Part shown: positions 9,478-17,433 of the stretch, piece after piece
Layout: the number at the start of each line of letters is the position of its first letter
Position numbering within the stretch: the first letter of the stretch is position 1
Source of the DNA: Methylorubrum populi
GTDB lineage: Bacteria > Pseudomonadota > Alphaproteobacteria > Rhizobiales > Beijerinckiaceae
Length of the DNA stretch: 64,000 nt
Direction: 5' to 3'
Assembly (NCBI RefSeq): GCF_002355515.1
Contig: NZ_AP014809.1
Coordinates: 1,512,501-1,576,500 of the forward strand
Made by a program: the position numbers and the translations under genes
Notes under the pieces: model-generated
Databases searched by the model: none
Seen by the model: the letters and a program-made list of their open reading frames with translations, nothing else
What the model was told of the DNA's origin: nothing

Positions 9478-9617
9478 AAACCGTTGACGTTCGTCCGGGG
9501 ACTTTCATCCCCCCATTCCGCTGCGAAGGCGAAATTTCGCGAAAAAAATTCCGGCGAGCTGCTCGGAGCCTGGTCCAAGCCGGGCACTGCAACGGAATCA
9601 ACGCCGGTGAAAAGACA

Positions 9618-9654
9618 CGACCCCGGGCCGGATGTCGAATCCGGCCCGGGGTCG
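9618..9654 (-). terminator. rho-independent terminator after the L,D-transpeptidase gene
   Basis: A perfect 16-bp inverted repeat (CGACCCCGGGCCGGAT at 9618-9633, its complement at 9639-9654) with a 5-base loop. Read on the minus strand it is followed by TGTCTTTTC, giving a modest U-tract. It lies about 70 bases past the stop of the minus-strand transpeptidase gene and before the sigma gene, so it insulates the two. Confidence 0.75.
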
Positions 9655-9724
9655 CGTTCGTCTTCGTGTACTTTCCGGTCACCCCGACCGGTTGCGGCGA
9701 CGGGGCGAAGGCTTTGAGGGATCC

Positions 9725-11041
9725 TCAGTTCTCCTCGTCGCCCGGCTCGAACACTTCGGGCTGGGTCGAGGCGGCGCTGGCGACCGGGGTCGGCGCTTCG
9801 ATGGTCGAGGGCACGTTCACGCCGTCGCGCTTGTAGATGTCGTCGCGGAACTGGACCGTGCCGTCCGGGGTCGCCCAGGCGGTGATGTAGGTCCAGTAGA
9901 CCGGCACCGGCTGCGTGAGGCGGGCGTCGATGCGCTGGCCGCTCTCCACCGCCTGCTCGACATGGGCGCGGTCCCAGCCGGGCGTGTCCTTGAGGAGCCA
10001 CGTGATGTATTCGCGCACGTTCTGCACGCGCACGCAGCCCGAGGAAATGAAGCGGAAGTCGTCGCCGAACACGCCGCGGGAATTGGTGTCGTGCATGAAC
10101 ACGCCGTGCGGGTTCGGGATGTTGATGCGCACGACGCCCATCGAGTTGAAGTCGGCACCCGAATCCTGGCGGTAGGTGTAGCGGGTCCCCTCGTCCGAGT
10201 TCCAGTTCACGGAGCGCGGCGAGATCTCCTGTCCCCCCGAGAGGATGCGGATCTTGTTGTCCGTGAGGTAGTTCGGATCCTTCTGCATCTTCGGGATCAG
10301 GTCCTTCCTCACGATCGAGGCCGGGACCGTCCAGGTCGGGTTGAAATTGATCTCGACCGCCTTGGCATTCATGATCGGCGACTGACGGTCGATCTTGCCG
10401 ACGCCGGCGGCGTGCAGGGTCACGACCTGGCCGTTCTCCACCGTCTGCACCAGGGCGGCGGGGATGTTGGTGATGACGAAGCGCCGGCCGAGATCGCCCG
10501 AATAGGAGCGCAGGCGGATCACGTTGGTCTCGAGCTGGCGCAGGCGCACGTCGGCGGGGACGTTCATCGCGGCCTGCGTCGCCGGGCTCATCTGGCCGGT
10601 CTGGGACAGGCCGTGCCGGGCCTGGAAGCGCTTCACGCCGGCCGCGACGTAGGAATCGTAGGTGCCCGCGCCGCCGGCCGTGGCATCGAGGTCGCCGGTG
10701 ACGATCAGGCGCTGGCGCACCGCCGCCACCGCCGGGCCGCGGGAGCCGATGCGAAGGCCGGCCGCGCCGGTCACGGCCTGCCAGCCGCCGCGCGAGACGA
10801 TGGCGCGGTACTTCTCGACCATCGCCTCGGTCGCCGCGATGGTGTCGGGCGAGAGGATCGGCGTCGAGGAGCGGTGCACCTGCATGGTGGTGGGCGAGGA
10901 ATAGTCCTGCGCCCACTCGGCCTGGGCGAAGCCGGCCTCGCGCGCGAGCGCCGGGCCGGCGAGCAGCGTCGCCCCCAGCAGGGCGGCGGCGAAAGGACGG
11001 GCAAAGGGACGGAAACGGGGTTGGCGCGCGGTCTGCAGCAT
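9725..11041 (-). CDS. L,D-transpeptidase (YcbB/YkuD type) with peptidoglycan-binding domain
   Basis: A 438-residue exported enzyme that forms 3-3 cross-links in peptidoglycan or attaches proteins to it. The N-terminus is a signal peptide (FAAALLGATLLAGPALA, cleavage near residue 33). A peptidoglycan-binding domain lies around residues 90-165 (AAVRQRLIVTGDL ... YVAAGVKRFQARHGL). The YkuD catalytic domain covers about 200-370, with the active-site pattern His316 (FMHDTNSRGVF) to Cys335 (FISSGCVRVQNV). The Cys and the Ser-Gly-Cys-x-Arg context are intact, so it should be active and resistant to ordinary penicillins. It stands alone on the minus strand, closed by the strong hairpin at 9618-9654. 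Confidence 0.92.
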   Translation of the reverse strand: MLQTARQPRFRPFARPFAAALLGATLLAGPALAREAGFAQAEWAQDYSSPTTMQVHRSSTPILSPDTIAATEAMVEKYRAIVSRGGWQAVTGAAGLRIGSRGPAVAAVRQRLIVTGDLDATAGGAGTYDSYVAAGVKRFQARHGLSQTGQMSPATQAAMNVPADVRLRQLETNVIRLRSYSGDLGRRFVITNIPAALVQTVENGQVVTLHAAGVGKIDRQSPIMNAKAVEINFNPTWTVPASIVRKDLIPKMQKDPNYLTDNKIRILSGGQEISPRSVNWNSDEGTRYTYRQDSGADFNSMGVVRINIPNPHGVFMHDTNSRGVFGDDFRFISSGCVRVQNVREYITWLLKDTPGWDRAHVEQAVESGQRIDARLTQPVPVYWTYITAWATPDGTVQFRDDIYKRDGVNVPSTIEAPTPVASAASTQPEVFEPGDEEN

Positions 11042-11384
11042 CGATCCGGGCTCTGGATTGAGGGTGCGGTCGGTGAAATCGACCGAGGTCCCGGTTCGAA
11101 CGCCCCGGGTGTCTAAACCAGGGCGTGAGAGACCAAGTCTCGGCCAAGTTCTCGTGCCGCGGTTGTTGCGGTCTCGTGGTTAAGAAGCCATGCCGTTCCG
11201 GGCCATATTGTGGCGTCCGGGTGTGGCGGCGCACGCAAAGAGATCCGGAACCGCTTCCGCGAGGGTTTCACCCGGACGCGGCGCGGCGGCCAAGGGCAGC
11301 GGCGGAGGGCGGCGCGAAGAGCGGCGGAATGGCACCGGCCCGGCCCCTACCGGAGCGGCGCGAAGCGGCGTAAGGCTCGTGCCC
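11042..11384. other. 343-bp divergent intergenic region
   Basis: This separates the minus-strand L,D-transpeptidase from the plus-strand copper cluster and should hold both promoters. No gene is convincing here. I see no clear -35/-10 pair or strong palindrome; an AAGG ribosome site sits at 11372-11375 before the DUF2946 start. Confidence 0.5.
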
Positions 11385-11786
11385 ATGCCGAGCCCACGCC
11401 GCGACCGGACCGGAGGAGCGCCGCGCGTCCTGCGCGGGCTGACCGCCGTGGCCGCGCTCTACGCGCTGGTGCTCCAGGCCCTGCTCGGCGGCATCGCGGC
11501 GCTCCCCATCGCGGGCGCTCCCGCTTTCCTCTGCCTGTCGAGTACGGGCGAGGCCGTCTCCGCCGAAGCCGCAAAGGACGGGCTTCCGGCTCCGGATGTC
11601 CATCACGCCGGTTGCTGCACCGCCGCGCACCACCCGCCCGCCGCCGCGCTTCCGCCGCCCCCGTCGGCCGCGATCGCTTGGCCCGAGCGGGAGGCCGTGC
11701 GCGCCGATTGGTCCGGCGCCCAGCGCCGGGCCGGCCGGCCTCCGCCCTTCACCCTCGCCCATGCCCGGGCACCGCCGGCTGCCTGA
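11385..11786 (+). CDS. DUF2946 protein, CutF-like, first copy
   Basis: A 133-residue small exported or membrane protein. A hydrophobic segment near residues 17-45 (LTAVAALYALVLQALLGGIAAL) acts as signal or anchor. The family's Cys-Cys motif follows (HHAGCCTAAHHPP near residue 72), then a proline-rich tail ending RAPPAA-stop. DUF2946 proteins are found in copper operons. CutF of Rhodobacter capsulatus is one of them and acts as a nascent exported chain that controls translation of the next gene in response to copper. Here the stop codon falls inside a possible RNA stem that reaches the ribosome site of the next gene, 48 bases on. Start 11385 has AAGG about 9 bases upstream. A paralogue lies at 14349-14732. 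A regulatory role is inferred. Confidence 0.8.
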   Translation: MPSPRRDRTGGAPRVLRGLTAVAALYALVLQALLGGIAALPIAGAPAFLCLSSTGEAVSAEAAKDGLPAPDVHHAGCCTAAHHPPAAALPPPPSAAIAWPEREAVRADWSGAQRRAGRPPPFTLAHARAPPAA

Positions 11787-11826
11787 CCCGCTCGATCGCC
11801 GCGATCCTTCGATGTCAGACAACCGG
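11775..11826 (+). promoter_or_regulatory. stop-codon/Shine-Dalgarno stem-loop between DUF2946 and the YcnI-PCuAC gene
   Basis: The end of the DUF2946 frame, CCGGCTGCCTGA (11775-11786, ending in the stop), can pair with TCAGACAACCGG (11815-11826): 10 of 12 positions pair. The loop holds a second small hairpin, GATCG (11794-11798) with CGATC (11802-11806). The right arm's GG begins the GGA (11825-11827) that is the likely ribosome site of the gene starting at 11835. A ribosome at the DUF2946 stop would open the stem. The same arrangement is found at 14722-14765. Seen by eye; no energy calculation. Confidence 0.6.
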
Positions 11827-11834
11827 AACCCTCC

Positions 11835-12911
11835 ATGCCCCGCTCTCGCCCCCGCGCCTCTCTTCGCGCGCCCCTTCATGCACGCCTCCGCGCATCCCTT
11901 CGCGCCGCCCTGCCGCTCGTCCTGATCGGTCCTGCGCTCGTCTCGACCGCCTCGGCCCATGCCGTGCTGGAACGCAAGGAGGCCGCACCCAACGCCGCCT
12001 ATCGCGGCGTCATCCAGATCATGCACGGCTGCGACGGCCGCCCGACCACCCGCGTCAGCGTCACCATCCCCGAGGGCGTGACCGGCGCCAAGCCGATGCC
12101 GAAGCCCGGCTGGACCATCAGCACGGTCAAGTCGGCCTATGCCCGCGCCTATCCGTCCTTCCACGGACAGGTGTCGGAGGGCGTCACCCGGATCACCTGG
12201 ACCGGCGGCAACCTGCCCGACGACCAGGTCGATGAGTTCACCTTCTTCGCCCGGGTCTCGGATGCCTTCGCGCCCGGTGCGACCCTCTACTTTCCCGTCG
12301 AGCAGGACTGCACCGAGGGCAGCTACCGCTGGAGCGAGGTTCCGGCCGAGGGCGCGTCGGCGCGGGCACTGAAGGCGCCGGCCCCGGCGGTGCGGATCGT
12401 CGCCGCCCCAGGTGCCGCGGTCCAGGCGGCGCAGGGTCAGGCGTCACAGGCTCCGGCGGCGCCTGCCGCGCGGGCCGGGGCGATCGCGATCGAGGCGCCC
12501 TGGCTGCGGGCGACGCCGGCCGGGGCGAAGGTCGCCGGCGGCTACGTCACGCTGCGCAACACCGGCACCGAGCCCGACCGCCTGACCGGCGCGGCGATCC
12601 CCCGGGCCGGCCGGACCGAGATCCACTCGATGACGACGGAGGGCGGCGTGATGAAGATGGCGCCCGTCGAGGGCGGCCTCGCCCTCGCGCCGGGGGCCAG
12701 TGTCGCGCTCAAGCCCGGCGGTTACCACCTGATGTTCCTCGACCTGAAGGACGGTCTGAAGGCGGGCGAGACGGTCACAGGCACGCTGACTTTCGAGCGG
12801 GCCGGGACGGTGCCGGTGAGCTTCACCGTGGCTCCGATCGGCGCGCAAGGACCCGGCGAGCAAGGATCCGCCGCCGCGTCCGAGACCGGCGGCCACGCGC
12901 ACCACCACTGA
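11835..12911 (+). CDS. YcnI (DUF1775) - PCuAC copper chaperone fusion
   Basis: A 358-residue periplasmic protein. After a long Arg-rich signal peptide (cleavage near SAHA, residue 41), a YcnI/DUF1775 domain covers about 40-180. It starts at the mature His (AHAVLERKEAAPNAAY), whose amino-terminal His binds Cu(II) in this family, and it includes SFHGQVSEGVTRITWTGG. An Ala/Pro linker leads to a PCuAC domain from about residue 215, with the copper ligands spread over IHSMTTEGGVMKM and YHLMFL (H-x-M ... M-x-M ... H-x-M type). Such proteins hold and deliver copper, mainly for the CuA/CuB sites of cytochrome oxidase. The C-terminus is His-rich (GGHAHHH). It lies between the DUF2946 gene and a stand-alone PCuAC gene. 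Confidence 0.9.
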   Translation: MPRSRPRASLRAPLHARLRASLRAALPLVLIGPALVSTASAHAVLERKEAAPNAAYRGVIQIMHGCDGRPTTRVSVTIPEGVTGAKPMPKPGWTISTVKSAYARAYPSFHGQVSEGVTRITWTGGNLPDDQVDEFTFFARVSDAFAPGATLYFPVEQDCTEGSYRWSEVPAEGASARALKAPAPAVRIVAAPGAAVQAAQGQASQAPAAPAARAGAIAIEAPWLRATPAGAKVAGGYVTLRNTGTEPDRLTGAAIPRAGRTEIHSMTTEGGVMKMAPVEGGLALAPGASVALKPGGYHLMFLDLKDGLKAGETVTGTLTFERAGTVPVSFTVAPIGAQGPGEQGSAAASETGGHAHHH

Positions 12912-13049
12912 CCGGCCATCACTGACCGGCCGCACCGGCCGGCGACGTCATCCGTGCGGGCAGAGGCCCCATCGGAGAACCGCCATCGGGGCGGGATCCG
13001 GGGGCCGAGTCCCGCGCACTCCCTCTCCTCCGCGAATGGAGACACGACC

Positions 13050-13595
13050 ATGCGCCTTCACGCTTTCCCGTCCGCCCTCGGCCTCGCCCTCGGCCTCGCC
13101 GTGACGAGCCCCGCCGCAACGAATCCGGCCCACGCCCACGACTACGCCGCCGGCCCGCTCAAGATCGGCCATCCCTGGTCGCGCGCCACGCCGGGCGGGG
13201 CCAAGGTCGCGGGCGGCTATCTCACGGTCACGAATACCGGCACCGAGCCCGACCGGCTCACCGGCGGCACGATCGCGGCGGCCGGGCGCGGCGAGCTGCA
13301 CACGATGTCGATGGAGGGCGGCGTGATGAAGATGGCGCCGCTCGCCGACGGCCTGGAGATCCCGCCGGGCCAGACGGTGACGCTCGCCCCCAGCGGCCAC
13401 CACCTGATGTTCCTCGACCTGAAGGCCCCGCTGAAGAAGGGCGAGCGGGTGAAGGGGACGTTGAGCTTCGAGCGGGCGGGCCGCGTCCCCGTCGAGTTCG
13501 CCGTGGAAAGCCTCGCGGCCAAGGCGCCGGATGCGGCGGGCGGCACGCACGACCCTTCCGGACACGATCATGCGGGGCATGACCATGGCCACTGA
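13050..13595 (+). CDS. PCuAC copper chaperone
   Basis: A 181-residue periplasmic copper chaperone. A signal peptide ends near NPAHAHD (residue 27). The domain then reads WSRATPGGAKVAGGYLTV, LHTMSMEGGVMKMAPL and GHHLMFLDL, with the conserved His/Met Cu(I) ligands intact. The tail is His-rich (GHDHAGHDHGH) and may add a second copper site. It is very similar to the C-terminal half of the preceding fusion, which suggests tandem duplication. The start at 13050 has ATGGAG upstream. The stop overlaps the start of the SCO gene by 11 bases, so both are probably translated together. Confidence 0.92.
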   Translation: MRLHAFPSALGLALGLAVTSPAATNPAHAHDYAAGPLKIGHPWSRATPGGAKVAGGYLTVTNTGTEPDRLTGGTIAAAGRGELHTMSMEGGVMKMAPLADGLEIPPGQTVTLAPSGHHLMFLDLKAPLKKGERVKGTLSFERAGRVPVEFAVESLAAKAPDAAGGTHDPSGHDHAGHDHGH

Positions 13596-14232
13596 GCCTC
13601 GACCGGACCTGGCCGCCCCCTCCCCCGCCGCGAAGCGGGGGAGCACGCTGATCCTGATCGCCTTCGCGCTCAGCCTCGTCGGCATCGTGGCGGCGACGGT
13701 CGCCTTCCTGCCACGGGGGGACAAACCCTCCGCCCTGTCGGTGGTGGGCGGCCCGTTCCGGCTCGAATCCTCGAAGGGCGGCACCGTCGATTCGCGTGCG
13801 CTGAAGGGTAAGCCCTTCCTCGTCTTCTTCGGCTTCACCCAGTGCCCGAACGTCTGCCCGACGACGCTGGCCGATCTCGGCACCCTGCTCGACGAATTCG
13901 CCGCCGAGGGCGGCGATCTCCAGGCCTACTACATCACCCTCGATCCCGAGCGGGACACGCCGGAGGTGATGCGCGAGTACATGGCCTCATTCACCGACCG
14001 GATCACCGGATTGACCGGCACGCCGCAGCAGATCGAGGGGGTGATCCGCGACTACCGCGCGTTCGTGAAGCGGGTGCCGCTGCCCGGTGGCGACTACACC
14101 CTGGAGCACACGTTGATGGTCTACATGATGGACCGCAACAGTGGCTTCGCCGGACCGCTCGACCTGAATGCTGGGCACGCGCTCGCGCTGAAACAGCTGC
14201 GGAAACTGGTCGCCGACGGCCGCAACACCTGA
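13585..14232 (+). CDS. SCO1/SenC-type copper chaperone for cytochrome c oxidase
   Basis: A 215-residue thioredoxin-fold protein with one N-terminal membrane anchor (LILIAFALSLVGIVAATVAF, about residues 25-44) and a periplasmic domain. The copper-binding motif is CPNVC (FFGFTQCPNVCPTTL), and the distal His is in YTLEHTLMVYMM; all three ligands are present. SCO proteins deliver or reduce the CuA site of aa3-type oxidase together with PCuAC, whose gene is directly upstream and overlaps. Start 13585 is chosen because GGGG lies 7 bases upstream; ATGs at 13570 and 13579 are alternatives. No cytochrome oxidase genes are in the window. Confidence 0.92.
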   Translation: MATEPRPDLAAPSPAAKRGSTLILIAFALSLVGIVAATVAFLPRGDKPSALSVVGGPFRLESSKGGTVDSRALKGKPFLVFFGFTQCPNVCPTTLADLGTLLDEFAAEGGDLQAYYITLDPERDTPEVMREYMASFTDRITGLTGTPQQIEGVIRDYRAFVKRVPLPGGDYTLEHTLMVYMMDRNSGFAGPLDLNAGHALALKQLRKLVADGRNT

Positions 14233-14348
14233 TCGCCGCGAGCCGCGTCACGGAGTCCGGCCGACTCCGCCTCGGCCGCACGGAAAACGGACCTGTCCCG
14301 ATCGCGCATCCATTGACCTCGGCGCGAGCTTGGCCGTAGCTGGCGGCC

Positions 14349-14732
14349 ATGCGAGGGCGCCTGCCGGGATGGTCCGTGTGCCGCGCGGTCATCGCCGTGG
14401 CCGCGCTCTACGCGCTCGCCCTGCAGGTCGTCCTCGGCGCGGCCGCGCTCGCAGGCACCGTCGGCCCCGACGGCGGCCTCGTCCACATCCTCTGCGCCCC
14501 CGATGCCGGGGAGACCAACGGCGCCTCGAAGCCGCATCCGGCGCATGGCCACCTGCCCTGCTGCCAGGCCGCGCACGTCCTGCCGAGCCTCGACGTCCCG
14601 GAACCGGCGCACGCCGTCATCGTCTGGCCGCCGAAGAGGATCGTCCGGGTCGCGCCGCGGCCTGAGATCGGGCCCCTCCCCCGCGCGCCGCCCGGCACGC
14701 GCCCGAGCCCACGCGCGCCCCCCGTCGTCTGA
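14349..14732 (+). CDS. DUF2946 protein, CutF-like, second copy
   Basis: A 127-residue paralogue of the protein at 11385. It has the same hydrophobic start (VIAVAALYALALQVVLGAAALAG), the Cys-Cys motif HLPCCQAAHVLP near residue 72, and a proline-rich tail ending RAPPVV-stop, matching RAPPAA-stop in the first copy. The DNA encoding VAALYAL is nearly identical in both, pointing to a fairly recent duplication. It lies 116 bases after the SCO gene and 43 bases before the TonB receptor start. By analogy with R. capsulatus CutF it may regulate translation of that receptor in response to copper. That role is inferred from the shared tail and stem-loop, not shown. Confidence 0.78.
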   Translation: MRGRLPGWSVCRAVIAVAALYALALQVVLGAAALAGTVGPDGGLVHILCAPDAGETNGASKPHPAHGHLPCCQAAHVLPSLDVPEPAHAVIVWPPKRIVRVAPRPEIGPLPRAPPGTRPSPRAPPVV

Positions 14733-14765
14733 TCGATCGCCCCCTCCCGATCCTTCAGACAACGG
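14722..14765 (+). promoter_or_regulatory. stop-codon/Shine-Dalgarno stem-loop between DUF2946 and the TonB receptor
   Basis: CCGTCGTCTGA (14722-14732, ending in the stop) can pair with TCAGACAACGG (14755-14765): 10 of 11 positions pair. Inside lies a hairpin of GATCG (14735-14739) with CGATC (14748-14752). The right arm runs into GGA (14764-14766), the probable ribosome site 9 bases before ATG 14776. It shares the element TCAGACAAC and the inner hairpin with 11775-11826, although the left arms differ in sequence. Confidence 0.6.
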
Positions 14766-14775
14766 ACGTTTCCTC

Positions 14776-16953
14776 ATGCCTTCCCGTCAACGGGCCGTGC
14801 CGCGTGCCGCCCTGTCCTCGACGCTGCTTGCCGCCGGCCTCACCCTCGCCGTCCCTGCCCTTGCCCGGTCCGCTGCCGAGCCCCGCGCCTCGGCGGAGAG
14901 CGCGGCCACCCTTTCCGAGATCAGCGTCTCCGGCTCCGGCCAAGCCTCGGGTCCCGGCCAAGCCTCGAGTCCCGCCGAGACGGCCGGCTCGCTCACCGTG
15001 CCGAGCATCGCCGCGCAGCGGGCGGCGGTGAACGCCACCGTCGGCTCGGTCGCCTTCGTCGACGCCGCCACCTTCCAGAACCGCTACGCCAACACCGTGC
15101 GCGACGTGCTGAAGGACGTGCCCGGCGTGTTCGTGCAGGAGCGCTACGGCCAGGAGATGCGCCTCTCGGTGCGCGGCTCCGGCATCGCCCGCGGCTTCCA
15201 TGTCCGCGGCATCGAGCTGCTGCAGGACGGCATCCCGCTCAACCTCGCCGACGGCAGCGGCGATTTCTATCAGATCGACCCGCTGAGCCTGCGCTCGGTC
15301 GAGGTCTACAAGGGCGGCAACGCGCTGACCTTCGGCGCGACCACGCTCGGCGGCGCGGTGAATTTCGTGACGCCGACCGCCTACACGGCGCTGGCGCCCA
15401 ACATCCTGCGGATCGACGGCGGCAGCTTCAACACCCTCCGCGAGCACTTTCAGGTCTCGCGGATCTCGGGACCGGCCGATGTCCTGATCTCCGGCACGGC
15501 GACCAATTCCGACGGATTTCGCGATCACGAGACGCAGCGCACGCGCAATCTCAACGCCAATTTCGGCTACCGCCTCGCACCGGGCGTCGAGACCCGCTTC
15601 TATCTCGGCTTCTACGACACCGACCAGAAGCTGCCCGGCTCGCTCTCGCTGCTGGACGCGCTGAACAATCCCCGCATCGCCAACCCGACGGCGATCACCG
15701 GCAACCAATCGCGGAAGGTCACGACGGAGCGGATCGCCAACCGCACCTCGTTCGAGCTGGAGGTCGGGCGCCTCGACATCGATTCCTGGGCCATTCACAA
15801 GAACCTCTACCACCCGATCTTCCAGGTGATCGATCAGGACGGCTGGACCTACGGCGTCGCGCCGCGCTGGGCCGGCACGTTCGATCTCGGCGGCTTCCGC
15901 AACGACCTGATCCTCGGCCTGCGGGCGTTCGCCGGCATCAACGAGGCGCGGCAATTCGTGAACGTGGCGGGCCTGCGCGGGGGCCAGACGCTCGACGCCC
16001 GCCAGAGCGCCTCGAACTACGAGGCCTATGCCGAGAACCGGTTCTGGTTCCTGCCGGACGTGGCGCTGATGACCGGCGCCAAGCTGTTCTCCTCGAATCG
16101 CACCTTCAGCAACAGGGGCGGCCTGCCGGCGAGCCCCACGGCGCGCTTCGCCAACATCACCTACGAGGGCATCAACCCGAAGCTCGGCCTGCTGTGGCAG
16201 CCGCTGCCGGACATCCAGCTGTTCGCCGACGTCACCCGCTCACGCGACGTGCCGGACTTCTCCGACCTCGTGCAGGCGAATACGCTCGGCACCACCTTCG
16301 TGCCGCTCGCGGCCCAGCGCGCCTGGACCTACGAGGCGGGCTCGCGCGGCCGGATCGACCGCTTGGCCTGGGACGTGACGCTCTACCGGGCGGAGCTGCG
16401 CGACGCGCTGATCAACTTCACGCCCAACCCCGGCCTGAACATTCCGGCGGCGACCTTCAACGCCCCGCGCACCCGCCATCAAGGCGTCGAGGCGGCGCTG
16501 ACCCTCGACCTCACCGAGGATCTCACCGGCCACGGCGACCGGCTGTCCCTCACGCAGATCTGGACCCACAACGATTTCCGCTTCGTCGGCGACCCGGTCT
16601 TCGGCAACAACCGCATCGCCGGCGTGCCGGTCGACGTCCTGCGCACGGTGCTCGGCTACCGGCATCCGAGCGGCTTCTACTTCGCTCCCGCCCTCGACTG
16701 GGTGCCGCAGGGCGCCTTCGCCGACCACGCCAACACGCTGAAGGTGCCGGGCTACGCCCTGCTCGGCCTCCAGACCGGCATCGACTTTTCCAACGGCGTC
16801 TCGCTGTTCGTCGATGCCCGCAACCTGACGGACGAGCGCTACATCTCCGACATCGCGGTGGTGACCAACGCCGCGACGGTCGCGGGCGGGCCGGCGGCGT
16901 TCTTTCCGGGCAACGGGCGCAGCGTGTTCGGGGGCGTGCGGGCCTCGTTCTGA
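14776..16953 (+). CDS. TonB-dependent outer-membrane receptor, probably copper-related
   Basis: A 725-residue protein with a signal peptide (LLAAGLTLAVPALA). A possible TonB-box-like segment is LSEISVSG near residue 42. The plug domain covers about 95-215 (VRDVLKDVPGVFVQERYG ... LRSVEVYKGGNALTFGATTLGGAVNF). A beta-barrel follows to a C-terminal aromatic residue (VFGGVRASF), as required for outer-membrane insertion. The plug resembles FecA-like receptors, so a siderophore substrate cannot be excluded. The copper cluster and the upstream DUF2946 gene point to copper or a copper-binding compound. The start at 14776 is fixed by the signal peptide and a GGA site. It is the last gene of the cluster. 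Confidence 0.88.
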   Translation: MPSRQRAVPRAALSSTLLAAGLTLAVPALARSAAEPRASAESAATLSEISVSGSGQASGPGQASSPAETAGSLTVPSIAAQRAAVNATVGSVAFVDAATFQNRYANTVRDVLKDVPGVFVQERYGQEMRLSVRGSGIARGFHVRGIELLQDGIPLNLADGSGDFYQIDPLSLRSVEVYKGGNALTFGATTLGGAVNFVTPTAYTALAPNILRIDGGSFNTLREHFQVSRISGPADVLISGTATNSDGFRDHETQRTRNLNANFGYRLAPGVETRFYLGFYDTDQKLPGSLSLLDALNNPRIANPTAITGNQSRKVTTERIANRTSFELEVGRLDIDSWAIHKNLYHPIFQVIDQDGWTYGVAPRWAGTFDLGGFRNDLILGLRAFAGINEARQFVNVAGLRGGQTLDARQSASNYEAYAENRFWFLPDVALMTGAKLFSSNRTFSNRGGLPASPTARFANITYEGINPKLGLLWQPLPDIQLFADVTRSRDVPDFSDLVQANTLGTTFVPLAAQRAWTYEAGSRGRIDRLAWDVTLYRAELRDALINFTPNPGLNIPAATFNAPRTRHQGVEAALTLDLTEDLTGHGDRLSLTQIWTHNDFRFVGDPVFGNNRIAGVPVDVLRTVLGYRHPSGFYFAPALDWVPQGAFADHANTLKVPGYALLGLQTGIDFSNGVSLFVDARNLTDERYISDIAVVTNAATVAGGPAAFFPGNGRSVFGGVRASF

Positions 16954-17052
16954 GGGTGAGAGCCCGGAATTGGTGTCGGTGCTCGGCCGGCGCCGATACC
17001 GGTGTGCGAGAACGACCACCATCGGTCCGCAGCGGCGCGAAGTCCCGTATGA

Positions 17053-17388
17053 ACAATCACAACCGCTGCCGGCCGTCGGGAAACCGGTCCGCATGTCGGC
17101 CTTGAGGCGACGATCAACCTCGCGCGCATCCTCGGCCTTCCGATCGCGGTGGCCCAGGAGATGTATGACGCATTCCTGGCGACGGCGGGGATCACCGTCG
17201 TCTCGATCGACGATGCCGTCGCCCGCCGAGCGGTCGATGCCTTCGATACATACGGCAAGGGTCGGGGCCACCCGGCGCAGCTCAATTTCGCCGACTGCCT
17301 CTCCTACGCCTGCGCCGCTTGTCACAGAGTCCCGATTCTCTTCAAAGGTCGGGACTTCATCCACACGGATCTGGACGTCGCATCGTAG
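17053..17388 (+). pseudogene. vapC-type PIN toxin remnant lacking its N-terminus
   Basis: The reading frame after a stop at 17050 encodes about 111 residues that match the middle and end of VapC ribonuclease toxins: LEATINLARILG, then VDAFDTYGKGRGHPAQLNFADC, PILFKGRDF and HTDL. The N-terminal strand with the first catalytic Asp (M-x-V-D-x-S-A type) is missing. No plausible start codon lies at the expected place and no antitoxin gene precedes it. The later acidic residues remain. A GTG at 17149 could start a 79-residue fragment, but that would be inactive. It is a decayed toxin gene between the copper cluster and the porin. Confidence 0.75.
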
Positions 17389-17433
17389 GGTACGAAGCGG
17401 GATGGTGTCTTCCGAGCCTCGAAGAGACGCCCC

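Noticed and set aside
9478..9560. Self-regulated promoter of the ECF sigma gene
   Set aside because: A GGAAT is present upstream, but no matching -10 at a proper distance, so I do not call it.
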